Assembly (NCBI GenBank): GCA_040901765.1
Contig: JBBDYG010000103.1
Coordinates: 1 to 15,117 of the forward strand
Reading direction: 5' to 3'
Source: JBBDYG01 sp040901765
Lineage (GTDB): Bacteria > Planctomycetota > Planctomycetia > Pirellulales > Lacipirellulaceae
DNA: 15,117 bases
The notes beneath the pieces are model-generated. The model did not search any database. It was not told the origin of the DNA and was given only the letters and a program-made list of their open reading frames with translations. The position numbers were made by a program, and so were the translations under genes. Every line of letters starts with the position of its first letter. Position 1 is the stretch's first letter. Positions 1 through 7,717 of the stretch are shown piece by piece.

Positions 1-1
1 T

Positions 2-709
2 CCGCGCGCATCGGGCAACAAGGAATCCGGGCTCATGGATTGCCGCAACAACGTCATTTACAACTGGGGTTTTAACAGTGCGTACGGCGGCGAAGTGTGG
101 CCACGCAACTGGGTGAACAATTACTATAAGGCTGGCCCGGCAACCGACCCCAAAGTTCGCCACCGTATTTTCATCCAGAAAGACCCGCGTGGGCGGATGT
201 TTGCTGATGGTAACTATGTTGAGGGCTTCCCCGACATCACTAAAAACAACTGGAGCGGCGGGATCGACTTTAGTCCGGAAGGCGAAGCCAGCGAGAGCAC
301 CCTCAAAGCTGCCGAGCCGTACGTGGTCGCGCCTGTGCGAGCGCAATCGGCTGCGGAAGCATTTAACTTGGTACTCGATCACGCAGGCGCGTCCAAATCG
401 CGCGATGCAGTCGACGCGCGAATCGTCGATGAGATCCGCACCGGAACGGCAAAATTCGGGACAACCTGGGGAGGCGGAAGAAAGGGAATCATCGACTCGC
501 CATCCGACGTCGGCGGCTGGCCAGAGCTACGCTCGTCACCAGCGACGCCCGATTCCGACGGCGATGGAATGCCCGACGATTGGGAAACGCCCAACGGATT
601 GAATCCAGAGAACGAATCCGATGGCAGCATGGACCAGGACAGCGACGGCTATACCAATCTCGAAGAGTATCTCAATTCATTAGCTCCGTCAGTATACGCG
701 GCAGAATGA
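2..709 (+). CDS. Pectate-lyase-like polysaccharide lyase, 3' part only
   Basis: The reading frame is open from base 2, so the gene begins upstream of the window; the first ATG inside it (35) lies in the middle of conserved sequence and is not a start. The opening residues NNVIYNWGFNSAYGGE, followed by a VNNYYKAG segment, are typical of the parallel beta-helix of PL1-type pectate lyases common in Planctomycetes and Bacteroidetes. These enzymes cleave polygalacturonate or similar acidic polysaccharides by beta-elimination, usually outside the cytoplasm. The C-terminal 50 or so residues hold two Asp-rich repeats, DSDGDGMPDDWE and DQDSDGYTNLEEYLN. They resemble thrombospondin type 3 or dockerin-like Ca-binding loops and are usual at the end of such secreted lyases. 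The signal peptide and catalytic half are outside the window. The lyase class is fairly sure; the exact substrate is not known. Confidence 0.75.
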   Translation, partial: PRASGNKESGLMDCRNNVIYNWGFNSAYGGEVWPRNWVNNYYKAGPATDPKVRHRIFIQKDPRGRMFADGNYVEGFPDITKNNWSGGIDFSPEGEASESTLKAAEPYVVAPVRAQSAAEAFNLVLDHAGASKSRDAVDARIVDEIRTGTAKFGTTWGGGRKGIIDSPSDVGGWPELRSSPATPDSDGDGMPDDWETPNGLNPENESDGSMDQDSDGYTNLEEYLNSLAPSVYAAE

Positions 710-790
710 ACGTGCGCGGAGGTGAGGCTTTCATTAATCGCCAATCGTTTCTCGAAACTTCCTGCGCGCGTGTTTTTGCGGCGGCGTTAC

Positions 791-950
791 TCATGGTCGC
801 GGACCAGAAAGCTCAGGCGAATGAATCGTCTTCCCCTTCATCATCGCGCCCGTAAGAAAACCCTTGCCGAGCGGCTTGTGTGGCAGAAGCCGATCCCGAG
901 TTGTGAGAGCGTCGGTATACTCGGCCGAAATTGTGCCATCAAGCCGTGGC
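791..950 (-). pseudogene. Aldo/keto reductase remnant with frameshift
   Basis: One minus-strand frame reads LPHKPLGKGFLTGAM, followed by KGKTIHSPELSG and a stop at 791-793. In aldo/keto reductases the matching stretch is LGIGFVPYSPLGKGFLTG. The expected LGIGF is present directly upstream (bases 886-900) but in another frame. Restoring one base near 886 would give LGIGF-V-PHKPLGKGFLTGAM. Farther upstream SAEYTDALTTRD may be the counterpart of the usual SEYSLWTRD segment, with some codons lost between. The N-terminal barrel half and the C-terminus are not visible, so this is a fragment, not a gene. The family assignment rests on motif recall only. Confidence 0.55.
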
Positions 951-1890
951 GGCCGCGTTGAACTGAGACACGCCAATAATCGACCGTTTTCGACACGGTC
1001 AACTCGGTGCCAGATCTCACCGCTTACCATCGTTCGGGGACGGCCTCAATCCAACTTGCCTGCAAATTGAATTGGAGTTTCTGATGGCTGTGCGGCCACC
1101 AGCTCGGCGTACTCCGCTAGTTGGGCAAGTCGCACTCGAACCTCGCCTGAACGATTCGTCTTAGCGAGTACTCGGCAATGCCGAACAACGTAGGCTGCGT
1201 CATTTCTAACCGCCCGCCATAGCTCCGCTCGTTCCAGTACCATCGTATTCCCTTACGATTGTGGGTCTGTCCATGGGTCTCCATCCATAGAGACGTTGTG
1301 ATCGCAGCTTAGCCTTGACCGACAACGATTGGAATGGTGCTAGCATCGCGAAAGGACTCTGCAGCCGTTTCTTCGTGACACAATTTCCTGGAAGCCTCGC
1401 TAGTCGTGGCGACGTCCCGGCCAAGGCGGGCCTGGCGCGGCTCTGCGGTCGCCCGCTAACCATCGCGCGCTCCAACGAACTCGTTAGCGCGTTCCGTTCG
1501 CCAGGAATCCACGTTGGTGACTCGCGCGGCAATTCTCAAAAACCCGTCCGTTAGATGGCACTGCCTGGGCGTTCCGTAAACTCATCGCCGCGCCCAGCCT
1601 GACACTCGGCGGCTTGGTCGACTTAATAATCGCGTCATCAATCCAAGGAAATACGGCACTCCGTCGGATCAGCTGTGCTTGCGCCCGTCGGTGGGGACGT
1701 CCTCGGCGCGCATGCGTCCCGGATTGATAGTACTTCGACGACGGTCATTTTGACAATCTGCGTTGGTCACGCAGGACGGTTCGACATTGGTCACGAACGT
1801 AGCCGTTCGCAGACCTCCAATAGCCACGCCGGCGCCATCAGTTGGACCACACTATTGATTAGCCTGAACTGCGGACGATGGATTCCACTG

Positions 1891-1978
1891 CTGCCAGTTG
1901 ACACCAAAACGATCCCGCAGCAGTCGATGCAACCGACCACAGGAAGCAGACTTCGAAACTCGCTTCGGTCGTGAACAC
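1891..1978 (-). pseudogene. VOC / PhnB-like protein remnant
   Basis: Bases 1920-1891 read LRDRFGVNWQ on the minus strand, very close to the C-terminal signature of PhnB-like VOC proteins (usually CGWLKDRFGVSWQ). Just upstream, in another frame, bases 1978-1943 read VFTTEASFEVCF, like the FTEAVSFxVxC strand that precedes it in this family. The normal gap between these motifs is about 25-30 residues; here it is under 10, so an internal deletion plus frameshift is implied. No start codon or N-terminal domain is visible. VOC proteins bind a metal and act on small molecules; nothing here is expected to work. Confidence 0.4.
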
Positions 1979-2296
1979 CGACGCACGGCGGTAAAATCAC
2001 TCTGGCGCCTCAGCTTGACCAACGCCTGTCCAACCGTAGGCAGTTAGGAGTGACTGAATGGAGTTGTATTAGGGCTGAGCAGTAAATTAGTTACGTTAGT
2101 TCGCAGAGCGATCACCGACAATCAGACAGATATTTCGCGTTCCTTCGTTAGGGCCGTGTACGCGTGGCGTTGATCAAGCTCCTTGGTACTGCCGTTTGTT
2201 CGACATTTGGTGTAGAGTGGGATGACGAGTGGAGAGACGGTCCAATTGGACCTCATACTGGATGCTCCCTTGTAATCCAACGAATAGGTCAATTTG

Positions 2297-3913
2297 GTGT
2301 GCGAAGCTCAAAGACAGGCTCCTTGGTGGGAGCGCGGGGTGATCTATCAGATCTACCCCCGATCGTTTCAGGATAGCGATGCGGACGGCGTGGGTGACCT
2401 AGCCGGAACCGAGTCCCGGCTGGATTATCTTGCTGAGCTTGGCATCGATGCGATCTGGCTATCACCAATTTATCCCTCCCCAATGGCGGATTTCGGTTAC
2501 GACATTGCTGACTTTTGCGACATAGATCCAGTGTTCGGCGATCTCGCCGGGTTCGACCGGCTGCTTGCGGCGGTCCACGGGCGCGGGCTCAGGCTTCTGC
2601 TCGACTTCGTTCCAAATCATTCGTCAGACCAACATCCATGGTTCGTCGAAAGTCGGGCGTCGCGCGAGAACCCAAAGCGTGATTGGTATATTTGGCGCGA
2701 TCCAGCGTCGGACGGAAATCCACCTAACAACTGGATCAGCGACTTCGGTGGCTCGTCCTGGGAGTGGGACGAGACCACCGGCCAATATTACCTCCACGCT
2801 TTCCTCAAGTCGCAACCCGACCTCAACTGGCGTAACCCACAGGTACGGAAAGCGATGATGTCGGTGCTCCGGTTCTGGTTAGACCGCGGCGTCGATGGAT
2901 TCCGGATCGACGTGCTCTGGCACATTATCAAGGCCGAAGGGCTGCCCGACAATCCGATCAATGCGCACTGGACGCCCGACCGCACGCAGCGCGACCAGCT
3001 GATCCAGCTCTATTCGACCGACCAGCCGGAAGCGCACGCAATCTCTGCCGAGTTCCGCGCGCTGGCCGATAGTTATGGCGACCGCGTCCTGATCGGCGAG
3101 ATCTGTTTGCCCAACGACCGCCTCGCCCGGTGGTACGGCACGCCGGATCGTCTTCAGGTGCATCTGCCGCTCAATTTCCAGCTCATCGAGAACGTCTGGG
3201 ACGCAGCCGCACTCCGGCGGACGATTGCCGAATATGAGGCGTCCCTGCCCCCATTCGGTTGGCCCAACTGGGTGATCGGCAGCCACGACGCGCCGCGTAT
3301 CGCTGCGCGGATCGGCGAGCCGCAGGCACGAGTTGCAGCAATGCTTCTCCTGACGCTTCGCGGCACGCCGACACTGTACCAGGGCGATGAAGTTGGCATC
3401 GGCGAGGTCCCTATTGCGCCCGACCGGGTGCGCGACCCGCAGGACCTGCGTCAGCCTGGCCTGGGGATCGGTCGTGATCGTTCGCGAACCCCCATGCCGT
3501 GGGATGCATCCGACAACGCGGGGTTCAGCACTGTCGATCCTTGGCTCCCGCTCAACGCAGACTGGCGCCTACGCAACGTTGCGGCGCAGGATCGGGAAGC
3601 AAACTCACTTCTTACGCTTTACCGATCTCTGCTCGCGCTGCGGCGGACCCATGACGCGCTCGCCGTCGGCGATGTCACGCTCGTCGACGCCGCTGAGAAC
3701 GTGCTCGCCTACCAGCGGCGCCATGCCGGCGACCGCCTACTGATCGCCCTCAACCTCCGTGACCAGACGCAACCCCTGACGCTGCCCGTGGATGCCAGCG
3801 TCGCCGAGGTGCTGGCGTCGACCGTGTGGCCATCGAACCTGACGCTCCGCCCGATGGACGGCATGCTCGCCCCGGACGAAGGTCTGGTGCTGCGACTGAG
3901 GGAGAAACACTAA
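2297..3913 (+). CDS. GH13 alpha-glucosidase (oligo-1,6-glucosidase type)
   Basis: A cytoplasmic-type glycoside hydrolase family 13 enzyme of about 538 residues, the usual length for alpha-glucosidases. It lacks a signal peptide and begins with the typical WWERGVIYQIYPRSFQDS. Numbered from the TTG at 2294, the conserved regions are DFVPNH (104-109), GFRIDV with nucleophile Asp206, LIGEIC with acid/base Glu269, and GSHDAPR with Asp332. GTPTLYQGDE and RTPMPWD are also present. Val after the nucleophile is the residue linked to alpha-1,6 cleavage in oligo-1,6-glucosidases; alpha-1,4-specific enzymes usually have Ala or Thr. An in-frame TAG at 2285-2287 limits the start to TTG 2294 or GTG 2297; I prefer GTG because AGGT at 2286-2289 is well spaced. 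The next gene starts one base after the stop. GC is clearly higher than in flanking genes. Exact substrate unknown. Confidence 0.9.
   Translation: MCEAQRQAPWWERGVIYQIYPRSFQDSDADGVGDLAGTESRLDYLAELGIDAIWLSPIYPSPMADFGYDIADFCDIDPVFGDLAGFDRLLAAVHGRGLRLLLDFVPNHSSDQHPWFVESRASRENPKRDWYIWRDPASDGNPPNNWISDFGGSSWEWDETTGQYYLHAFLKSQPDLNWRNPQVRKAMMSVLRFWLDRGVDGFRIDVLWHIIKAEGLPDNPINAHWTPDRTQRDQLIQLYSTDQPEAHAISAEFRALADSYGDRVLIGEICLPNDRLARWYGTPDRLQVHLPLNFQLIENVWDAAALRRTIAEYEASLPPFGWPNWVIGSHDAPRIAARIGEPQARVAAMLLLTLRGTPTLYQGDEVGIGEVPIAPDRVRDPQDLRQPGLGIGRDRSRTPMPWDASDNAGFSTVDPWLPLNADWRLRNVAAQDREANSLLTLYRSLLALRRTHDALAVGDVTLVDAAENVLAYQRRHAGDRLLIALNLRDQTQPLTLPVDASVAEVLASTVWPSNLTLRPMDGMLAPDEGLVLRLREKH
3899..3904 (+). 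promoter_or_regulatory. Ribosome binding site for the GT4 gene inside the GH13 3' end
   Basis: AGGGAG lies 10 bases before the ATG at 3915, within the last codons of the GH13 gene. With the one-base gap between stop and start, it indicates translational coupling of the two genes. Confidence 0.6.
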
Positions 3914-3914
3914 G

Positions 3915-4925
3915 ATGCGCGTAGCAATGCTGGCCCCGATCGTCTGGCGCACGCCGCCGAGAAGCTACGGCCCCTGGGAACTCGTCACCAGTATGCTGAC
4001 CGAGGCGCTCGTCGCGCGTGGGGTCGACGTCACGCTCTACGCCACGCTCGACAGCATCACCGCCGGAAAGCTCGACGGCGTCGTGCCGGCCCCATATGGG
4101 GACGACCCATCGATCGACGCGAAGGTCTGGGAGTTCCGCCACCTGGCCCACCTGTTCGAACAAGCCGACCGGTTCGATCTGATTCACAACCAGGCGGACT
4201 TCCCTGCCCACGCGTTCGCGCGGCTGACCAACACGCCGATCGTAACGACAATCCACGGCTTCTCGTCAGAGCGCATCCTGCCGATGTACACGGAATACCA
4301 GGACGTGGTCCATTATGTCGCGATCAGCGACTCGGATCGTTGTACCGACCTGCGCTACGCCGCGACGATTCATCACGGCATTCCTATTGACGATTTCCCG
4401 TTCAACCCGACCGGCAGTAACGACCTGCTCTTCTTCGGACGCATCCATCCCGACAAGGGCGTTGCTGAAGCGATCGCCGCGGCTCGCACAAGCGGGCGGC
4501 ATCTCCACATGTACGGCATCGTGCAGGATACAGACTATTATGAACGGGAAGTCTTGCCAGCCGTTGACGGCGTTTCGGTAACCTATCACGGCGTAGTCGG
4601 TGGAACGCAGCGGCTACGGGCCCTTAGCGACGCACACGCGCTTTTGCACCTTATCAATTTCGAAGAGCCGTTCGGGCTTTCGATTATCGAGGCGATGGCT
4701 TGCGGCACGCCCGTCATCGCAACGCGGCGGGGCTCGATGCCCGAGCTGATTGAGCATGGCGTCACTGGTTTTCTGGTCGACAGCCTTGAAGAAGCGAAGC
4801 AGGCAATCGAGCGTATTAACGAGATCGACCGCCTTACCGTCCGCCGCGCAGTAGCTGATCGATTCACCATCGATCGGATGGCGGACGCCTATCTGGCATT
4901 GTATCGACGCATCGTTGGCGTCTAG
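3915..4925 (+). CDS. Glycosyltransferase family 4 (AviE-like)
   Basis: A 336-residue retaining GT-B glycosyltransferase. The N-terminus MRVAMLAPIVWRTPPRSYGP matches the opening of the AviE-like GT4 group, where a PPxxYGG-type loop follows the first strand. Other landmarks are IHNQAD (90-95), TTIHGF (111-116), FFGRIHPDKG (173-182) at the start of the nucleotide-sugar domain, and EPFGLSIIEAMACG (251-264) with the E-x7-E pair Glu251/Glu259. There are no membrane segments, so it is probably cytoplasmic. It transfers a sugar from an NDP-sugar; donor and acceptor cannot be told from sequence. The one-base gap and shared GC-rich composition tie it to the GH13 gene. A pathway making or recycling a small glucoside is possible, but this is inference. 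The gene is intact, ending in GV. Confidence 0.85.
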   Translation: MRVAMLAPIVWRTPPRSYGPWELVTSMLTEALVARGVDVTLYATLDSITAGKLDGVVPAPYGDDPSIDAKVWEFRHLAHLFEQADRFDLIHNQADFPAHAFARLTNTPIVTTIHGFSSERILPMYTEYQDVVHYVAISDSDRCTDLRYAATIHHGIPIDDFPFNPTGSNDLLFFGRIHPDKGVAEAIAAARTSGRHLHMYGIVQDTDYYEREVLPAVDGVSVTYHGVVGGTQRLRALSDAHALLHLINFEEPFGLSIIEAMACGTPVIATRRGSMPELIEHGVTGFLVDSLEEAKQAIERINEIDRLTVRRAVADRFTIDRMADAYLALYRRIVGV

Positions 4926-6070
4926 GAAATGCTAGAGAGGGACAGAGCACTTTGGTCAGCCGTGGTCGCCTATTTAGCGGATTGACCGCAATTTGGACTT
5001 TTCTCCCTCTGCATTGCGCCTTGCCCCTAGAGTCCACTCTTTCTGATGCGTGCGGTCGCCTCTACCACGCCTCCACCGATGCGAGTTGCACCGATGTGTT
5101 CGACGCTGGTGTTGGACAAACACGTGCGAGTTGTGATGCCTGCTTGTTTGCGTAGGTGTCCTCCAAATGCCGACACCTACGCGCGCAACGGTGCATTTCT
5201 GGTGGTGAACCACTTGGAAATCGGTGACAGCGTGCTAAAAAAGAGTCAACACAATTGCCAATTCTGCGATGTCGCGACCATCCTCCGAACTCGCGCAAGA
5301 CGATGCAACCGCCATCAGAAACCATGCTGCGAATCTCGCAGAGATCAAGATCATCGACGACAGGTTATGGGGTTGTACATTGTCCCCACAGGACGGATTC
5401 TCATTATGGCCTCGTATTGGGTGGCTAAAACCGATAGGGGCCGCGAGGCGTAGTTACGCGGCACCTTACGCAGGGCCATCCTAGCGAGATTTCGCCGACA
5501 TCGTATCGGCGAACGGGGGCTCATTGCCGCCCCCTGCACCCCACTAGCCTTTCTCTGTGTTGCGTTTGGCTTCTGAATCTTCTAGCACGAGGTGGACGCA
5601 CCTCTGGGCTTTGTGGAGCCGTCGTTCGATACGCCGGTACAGGTCCGTTAAGCGGGCGCTCTGCCGCAGCGGGTGATCGATAAACGGCTGGCGATTTGCA
5701 AGGCGTGTCCACAGTACGATGAGGCGAGGCATCGCTGCAAACTGTGTGGCTGTTGCAGCGGGCCGAGCCAGAAGAAAGGCTCAATAAGCTGGCGCTGGCA
5801 AGTGAGAAGTGTCCGGATAAGCCGCCGCGGGGGGAAAGTACAGACAGAAGTTGAAATGGGCATTAGCGCAACAACCAGAAACGTTCGAGGGAAATGCCCT
5901 TAGTAGTTCCGCCGTCCATTCCAAAAACTTTGGACTTCGACCTCGGTCTGGTTAGCCGTTTAGACTCACCGGACCTTGCGCAGTAAGACAATCATGAAGC
6001 GGAAGTCTTGTTCATCCTGGATTTCACGGTTCCGGCGGCCAGCGTTGGGAACGTTGGTTCGCAATCGCAA
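4926..6070. other. Gene-poor region between GT4 and the methyltransferase
   Basis: About 1.15 kb without an intact gene. In 4926-5580 I see only short overlapping frames with no recognisable motif. A broken Cys-rich gene lies at 5592-5854 (listed separately). In 5855-6070 there is a 7-base inverted repeat, GGGCATT at 5858-5864 and AATGCCC at 5893-5899, with a long 28-base loop. It is too weak to call a terminator. Confidence 0.55.
5592..5854 (+). pseudogene. Small Cys-rich zinc-ribbon protein, broken by a stop and a frameshift
   Basis: The central part reads VIDKRLAICKACPQYD, then RCKLCGC. This is the CxxC...CxxCGC pattern of a small zinc-ribbon family whose members usually end in LASEKCPxGKW. 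That ending is present as RLNKLALASEKCPDKPPRG but in another frame; adding one T in the TGTGGCTGTTGCAG run near 5750 would join CGC to LQRAEPEERLNKLALASEKCP. Upstream, VDAPLGFVEPSFDTPVQVR is in the same frame as the zinc ribbon and separated from it by a single TAA at 5649-5651 followed by AGALPQR, so a nonsense change is likely too. The intact protein would have been about 87 residues. A short product from GTG 5673 remains possible. The function of the family is unknown to me; similar proteins bind zinc. Confidence 0.6.
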
Positions 6071-6967
6071 TCATCTCACCCGAGTAGAGTGGTACAGACA
6101 ATTCTCGCAGTGCTTTGGGGAAACGCCAAAAAAAACCGCGGCGCGATCGATCCACGGATATCGATTTCTCATCTTCCTCAATGAGTAGGCGAATAGAAGC
6201 GGCTTTGCGATGGGCCTACAGCATCGCGTCTCGAAGCCGTTACGTTCGAGCAACAACGGAAGATTAGATCGCGAGAAGTGAAAACTATTCTGTTCAGGGC
6301 GGTAATAATACCAATGGCGACCCATCAGTGCGCGACTCAGGCTCTGCAGATTGGGTGTAGTCAGTATTAGAGTTCCGTCTCGCACCAGCAACCTATGCAC
6401 AATTCGAATAAAATGGACGGGATCCGCAACCGTCTCAAGGACGTTGAATGCCGTAATCGTAGAGTATTTTGTGGACGGTTGAAAGTCGTCGATGCTCGTG
6501 CATATCGCGTGCAGTCCGCGTGCTCTGGCCGAATTGATCGATGCCTTGATTGTATCGATTCCGGTGGCCTCGATCCGATGATCCCTCAACACATTCAAGA
6601 ACTCTCCCGTTCCGGAGCCGACATCAAGCCATCGCTTGGGATTGCAGTCATGGCGAATTGTGCGAAAGCGATATTCAGCTGTCAGTCGCCGTATCTCGCT
6701 CGTCTCGCTAAACTCTGATGAGTGGCGTAGGTCACTCGATCTGGAATAGAGTTTGAGTCTTATCGATTGCGGAAGTGGGAATTGACGCTCCATACCACAA
6801 TTCTGACATCGCCAGAACTGGCTGTCTTTTTTGCGAAATCGCCAACGGAATGCGACGCTCCCGCACGCGGAGCAAGTAGACAGTAGCGGCCTTCCTTCTT
6901 GGGACGGCGAGGGTCCGTCGCCGATAAATGTCCGTAAAGCGTGAGATTGGGGCAAAGTAAGCTTCAC
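6071..6967 (-). CDS. Class I SAM methyltransferase with N-terminal zinc ribbon
   Basis: A 298-residue protein. Residues 32-57 hold two CxxC(G) knuckles (Cys32/Cys35 and Cys54/Cys57) forming a zinc ribbon. It is followed by a Rossmann-type methyltransferase: motif I LDVGSGTGEF (114-123), acidic motif II ATGIDT with Asp138, post-motif NVLETVADP (175-183) and ILTTPN (201-206). This layout is the Methyltransf_23/11 type that often acts on sugar or lipid precursors in cell-surface pathways; the substrate cannot be read here. The usual LEHV His is Thr in this protein. The start is GTG at 6967: the codon before it is an in-frame TAA, and AAGG (6973-6976) sits 5 bases upstream. No neighbour is close enough to form an operon. 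Confidence 0.85.
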   Translation of the reverse strand: MKLTLPQSHALRTFIGDGPSPSQEGRPLLSTCSACGSVAFRWRFRKKDSQFWRCQNCGMERQFPLPQSIRLKLYSRSSDLRHSSEFSETSEIRRLTAEYRFRTIRHDCNPKRWLDVGSGTGEFLNVLRDHRIEATGIDTIKASINSARARGLHAICTSIDDFQPSTKYSTITAFNVLETVADPVHFIRIVHRLLVRDGTLILTTPNLQSLSRALMGRHWYYYRPEQNSFHFSRSNLPLLLERNGFETRCCRPIAKPLLFAYSLRKMRNRYPWIDRAAVFFGVSPKHCENCLYHSTRVR

Positions 6968-7332
6968 TTAAGCCTTGGCAACGAACGCTCCGCATTCCAC
7001 CCGTAGTGTCACCCCTGAGTAGTATGGATCCTAGTGGGAGCCGATCCTCACTCCGCGTTCACAATTGAAGAGTGATTGGGCGACACTCAACATCGTATGG
7101 GTCTTATCAGTGTAGCGAAGTCCGCTTGGCGCAGATCCGAAATGCTCGCCCTTGAGATCAGGGTGCCGGTTCTAGGCCTTTGAATGGCGGACCTAGAGCG
7201 TCTCTCAATGCTGTGCCGAGGGCAGTGCCGCGAAATCTATCAAGCATTTGGTTTTGAGCGTGACAATCCATCTCAGCCGCGCATACGACGACATCGACAT
7301 CGACATCGGAACAATACCTCCGTCGGTCCCGT
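6968..7332. other. Intergenic region, nothing recognised
   Basis: 365 bases between two minus-strand genes. It must hold the methyltransferase promoter, but I see no convincing -35/-10 pair. A short ATCGAC microrepeat near 7290-7307 is the only pattern. No tRNA-like clover leaf was found. Confidence 0.5.
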
Positions 7333-7680
7333 TCATTCCGATCCGCCAAAGTCAAGTTGGAACGGCACCCTTGGGTTGTGGTGGTCTGCTAACTCTAGAT
7401 CAGGGTGTTCCGGATAGGGTATTAGCAATGATCGCATAAGCGCACTCTGCTCACTGATCGTGATAATATTTCGGGCCGCCATCACGCCAAACACAAAGCC
7501 TAGCCACCGATGCAATCGAGTAGGAGCCCATTCTTCTGAGTGTCGTTCGATCTCCAGACACATCGCAAGTGCGCGGTCCACAATGGGGTCGTGCATGCTA
7601 GGCAAATTGCCCTGCAATTCTAAGAGTGAGTCTTTACAGGACTGCGCTGCTTCCAGCGCCAGTAAAGTCCATTGATTCAT
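7333..7680 (-). CDS. Hypothetical protein, 115 residues
   Basis: I do not recognise the family. The protein begins MNQWTLLALEAAQSCKDS and is mostly helical, with RWLGFVFGVMAARNIITI as its most hydrophobic stretch and an acidic, Pro/His-containing tail. That stretch is too polar at its borders to call a membrane helix firmly. An ATG five codons upstream (7695) is open, but GGAGG at 7689-7693 lies 8 bases before the ATG at 7680, so the shorter start is chosen. It follows the spermidine-synthase-like gene by 37 bases on the same strand, so co-transcription is likely and a linked role possible. Confidence 0.65.
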   Translation of the reverse strand: MNQWTLLALEAAQSCKDSLLELQGNLPSMHDPIVDRALAMCLEIERHSEEWAPTRLHRWLGFVFGVMAARNIITISEQSALMRSLLIPYPEHPDLELADHHNPRVPFQLDFGGSE

Positions 7681-7717
7681 ATTCACTTCCTCCATAATGC
7701 CTTTCAGTTGCCGAATA

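Larger units (their letters stand above)
710..2296. other. Gene-poor region with decayed gene fragments
   Basis: About 1.6 kb without a convincing intact gene. All open frames are short, overlap on both strands and carry low-complexity Arg/Ser/Pro-rich translations typical of non-coding frames. Two minus-strand patches (791-950 and 1891-1978) read as remnants of known families and are listed separately. I recognise nothing in 960-1880. The last 300 bases must contain the promoter of the downstream GH13 gene, but I could not pick a convincing -35/-10 pair. Confidence 0.6.

Noticed and set aside
982..1000. GACCG/CGGTC hairpin as a terminator
   Set aside because: Five-base stem with a nine-base loop, no T run, and no gene ends nearby.
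1315..1346. TTGACC with TAGCAT as a promoter
   Set aside because: The spacer is 20 bases, the closer TGCTAG alternative is a poor -10, and no gene follows.
1206..1532. 108-codon minus-strand frame
   Set aside because: Arg/Ser/Pro-rich translation without motifs, overlapping an equally open plus-strand frame; typical of non-coding DNA.
5046..5453. 135-codon plus-strand frame in the gene-poor region
   Set aside because: No ribosome binding site or family motif, and overlapping open frames on the other strand are equally plausible; likely chance.
7290..7307. ATCGAC microrepeat as a regulatory or coding repeat
   Set aside because: Only about three units; lies in no supported gene.
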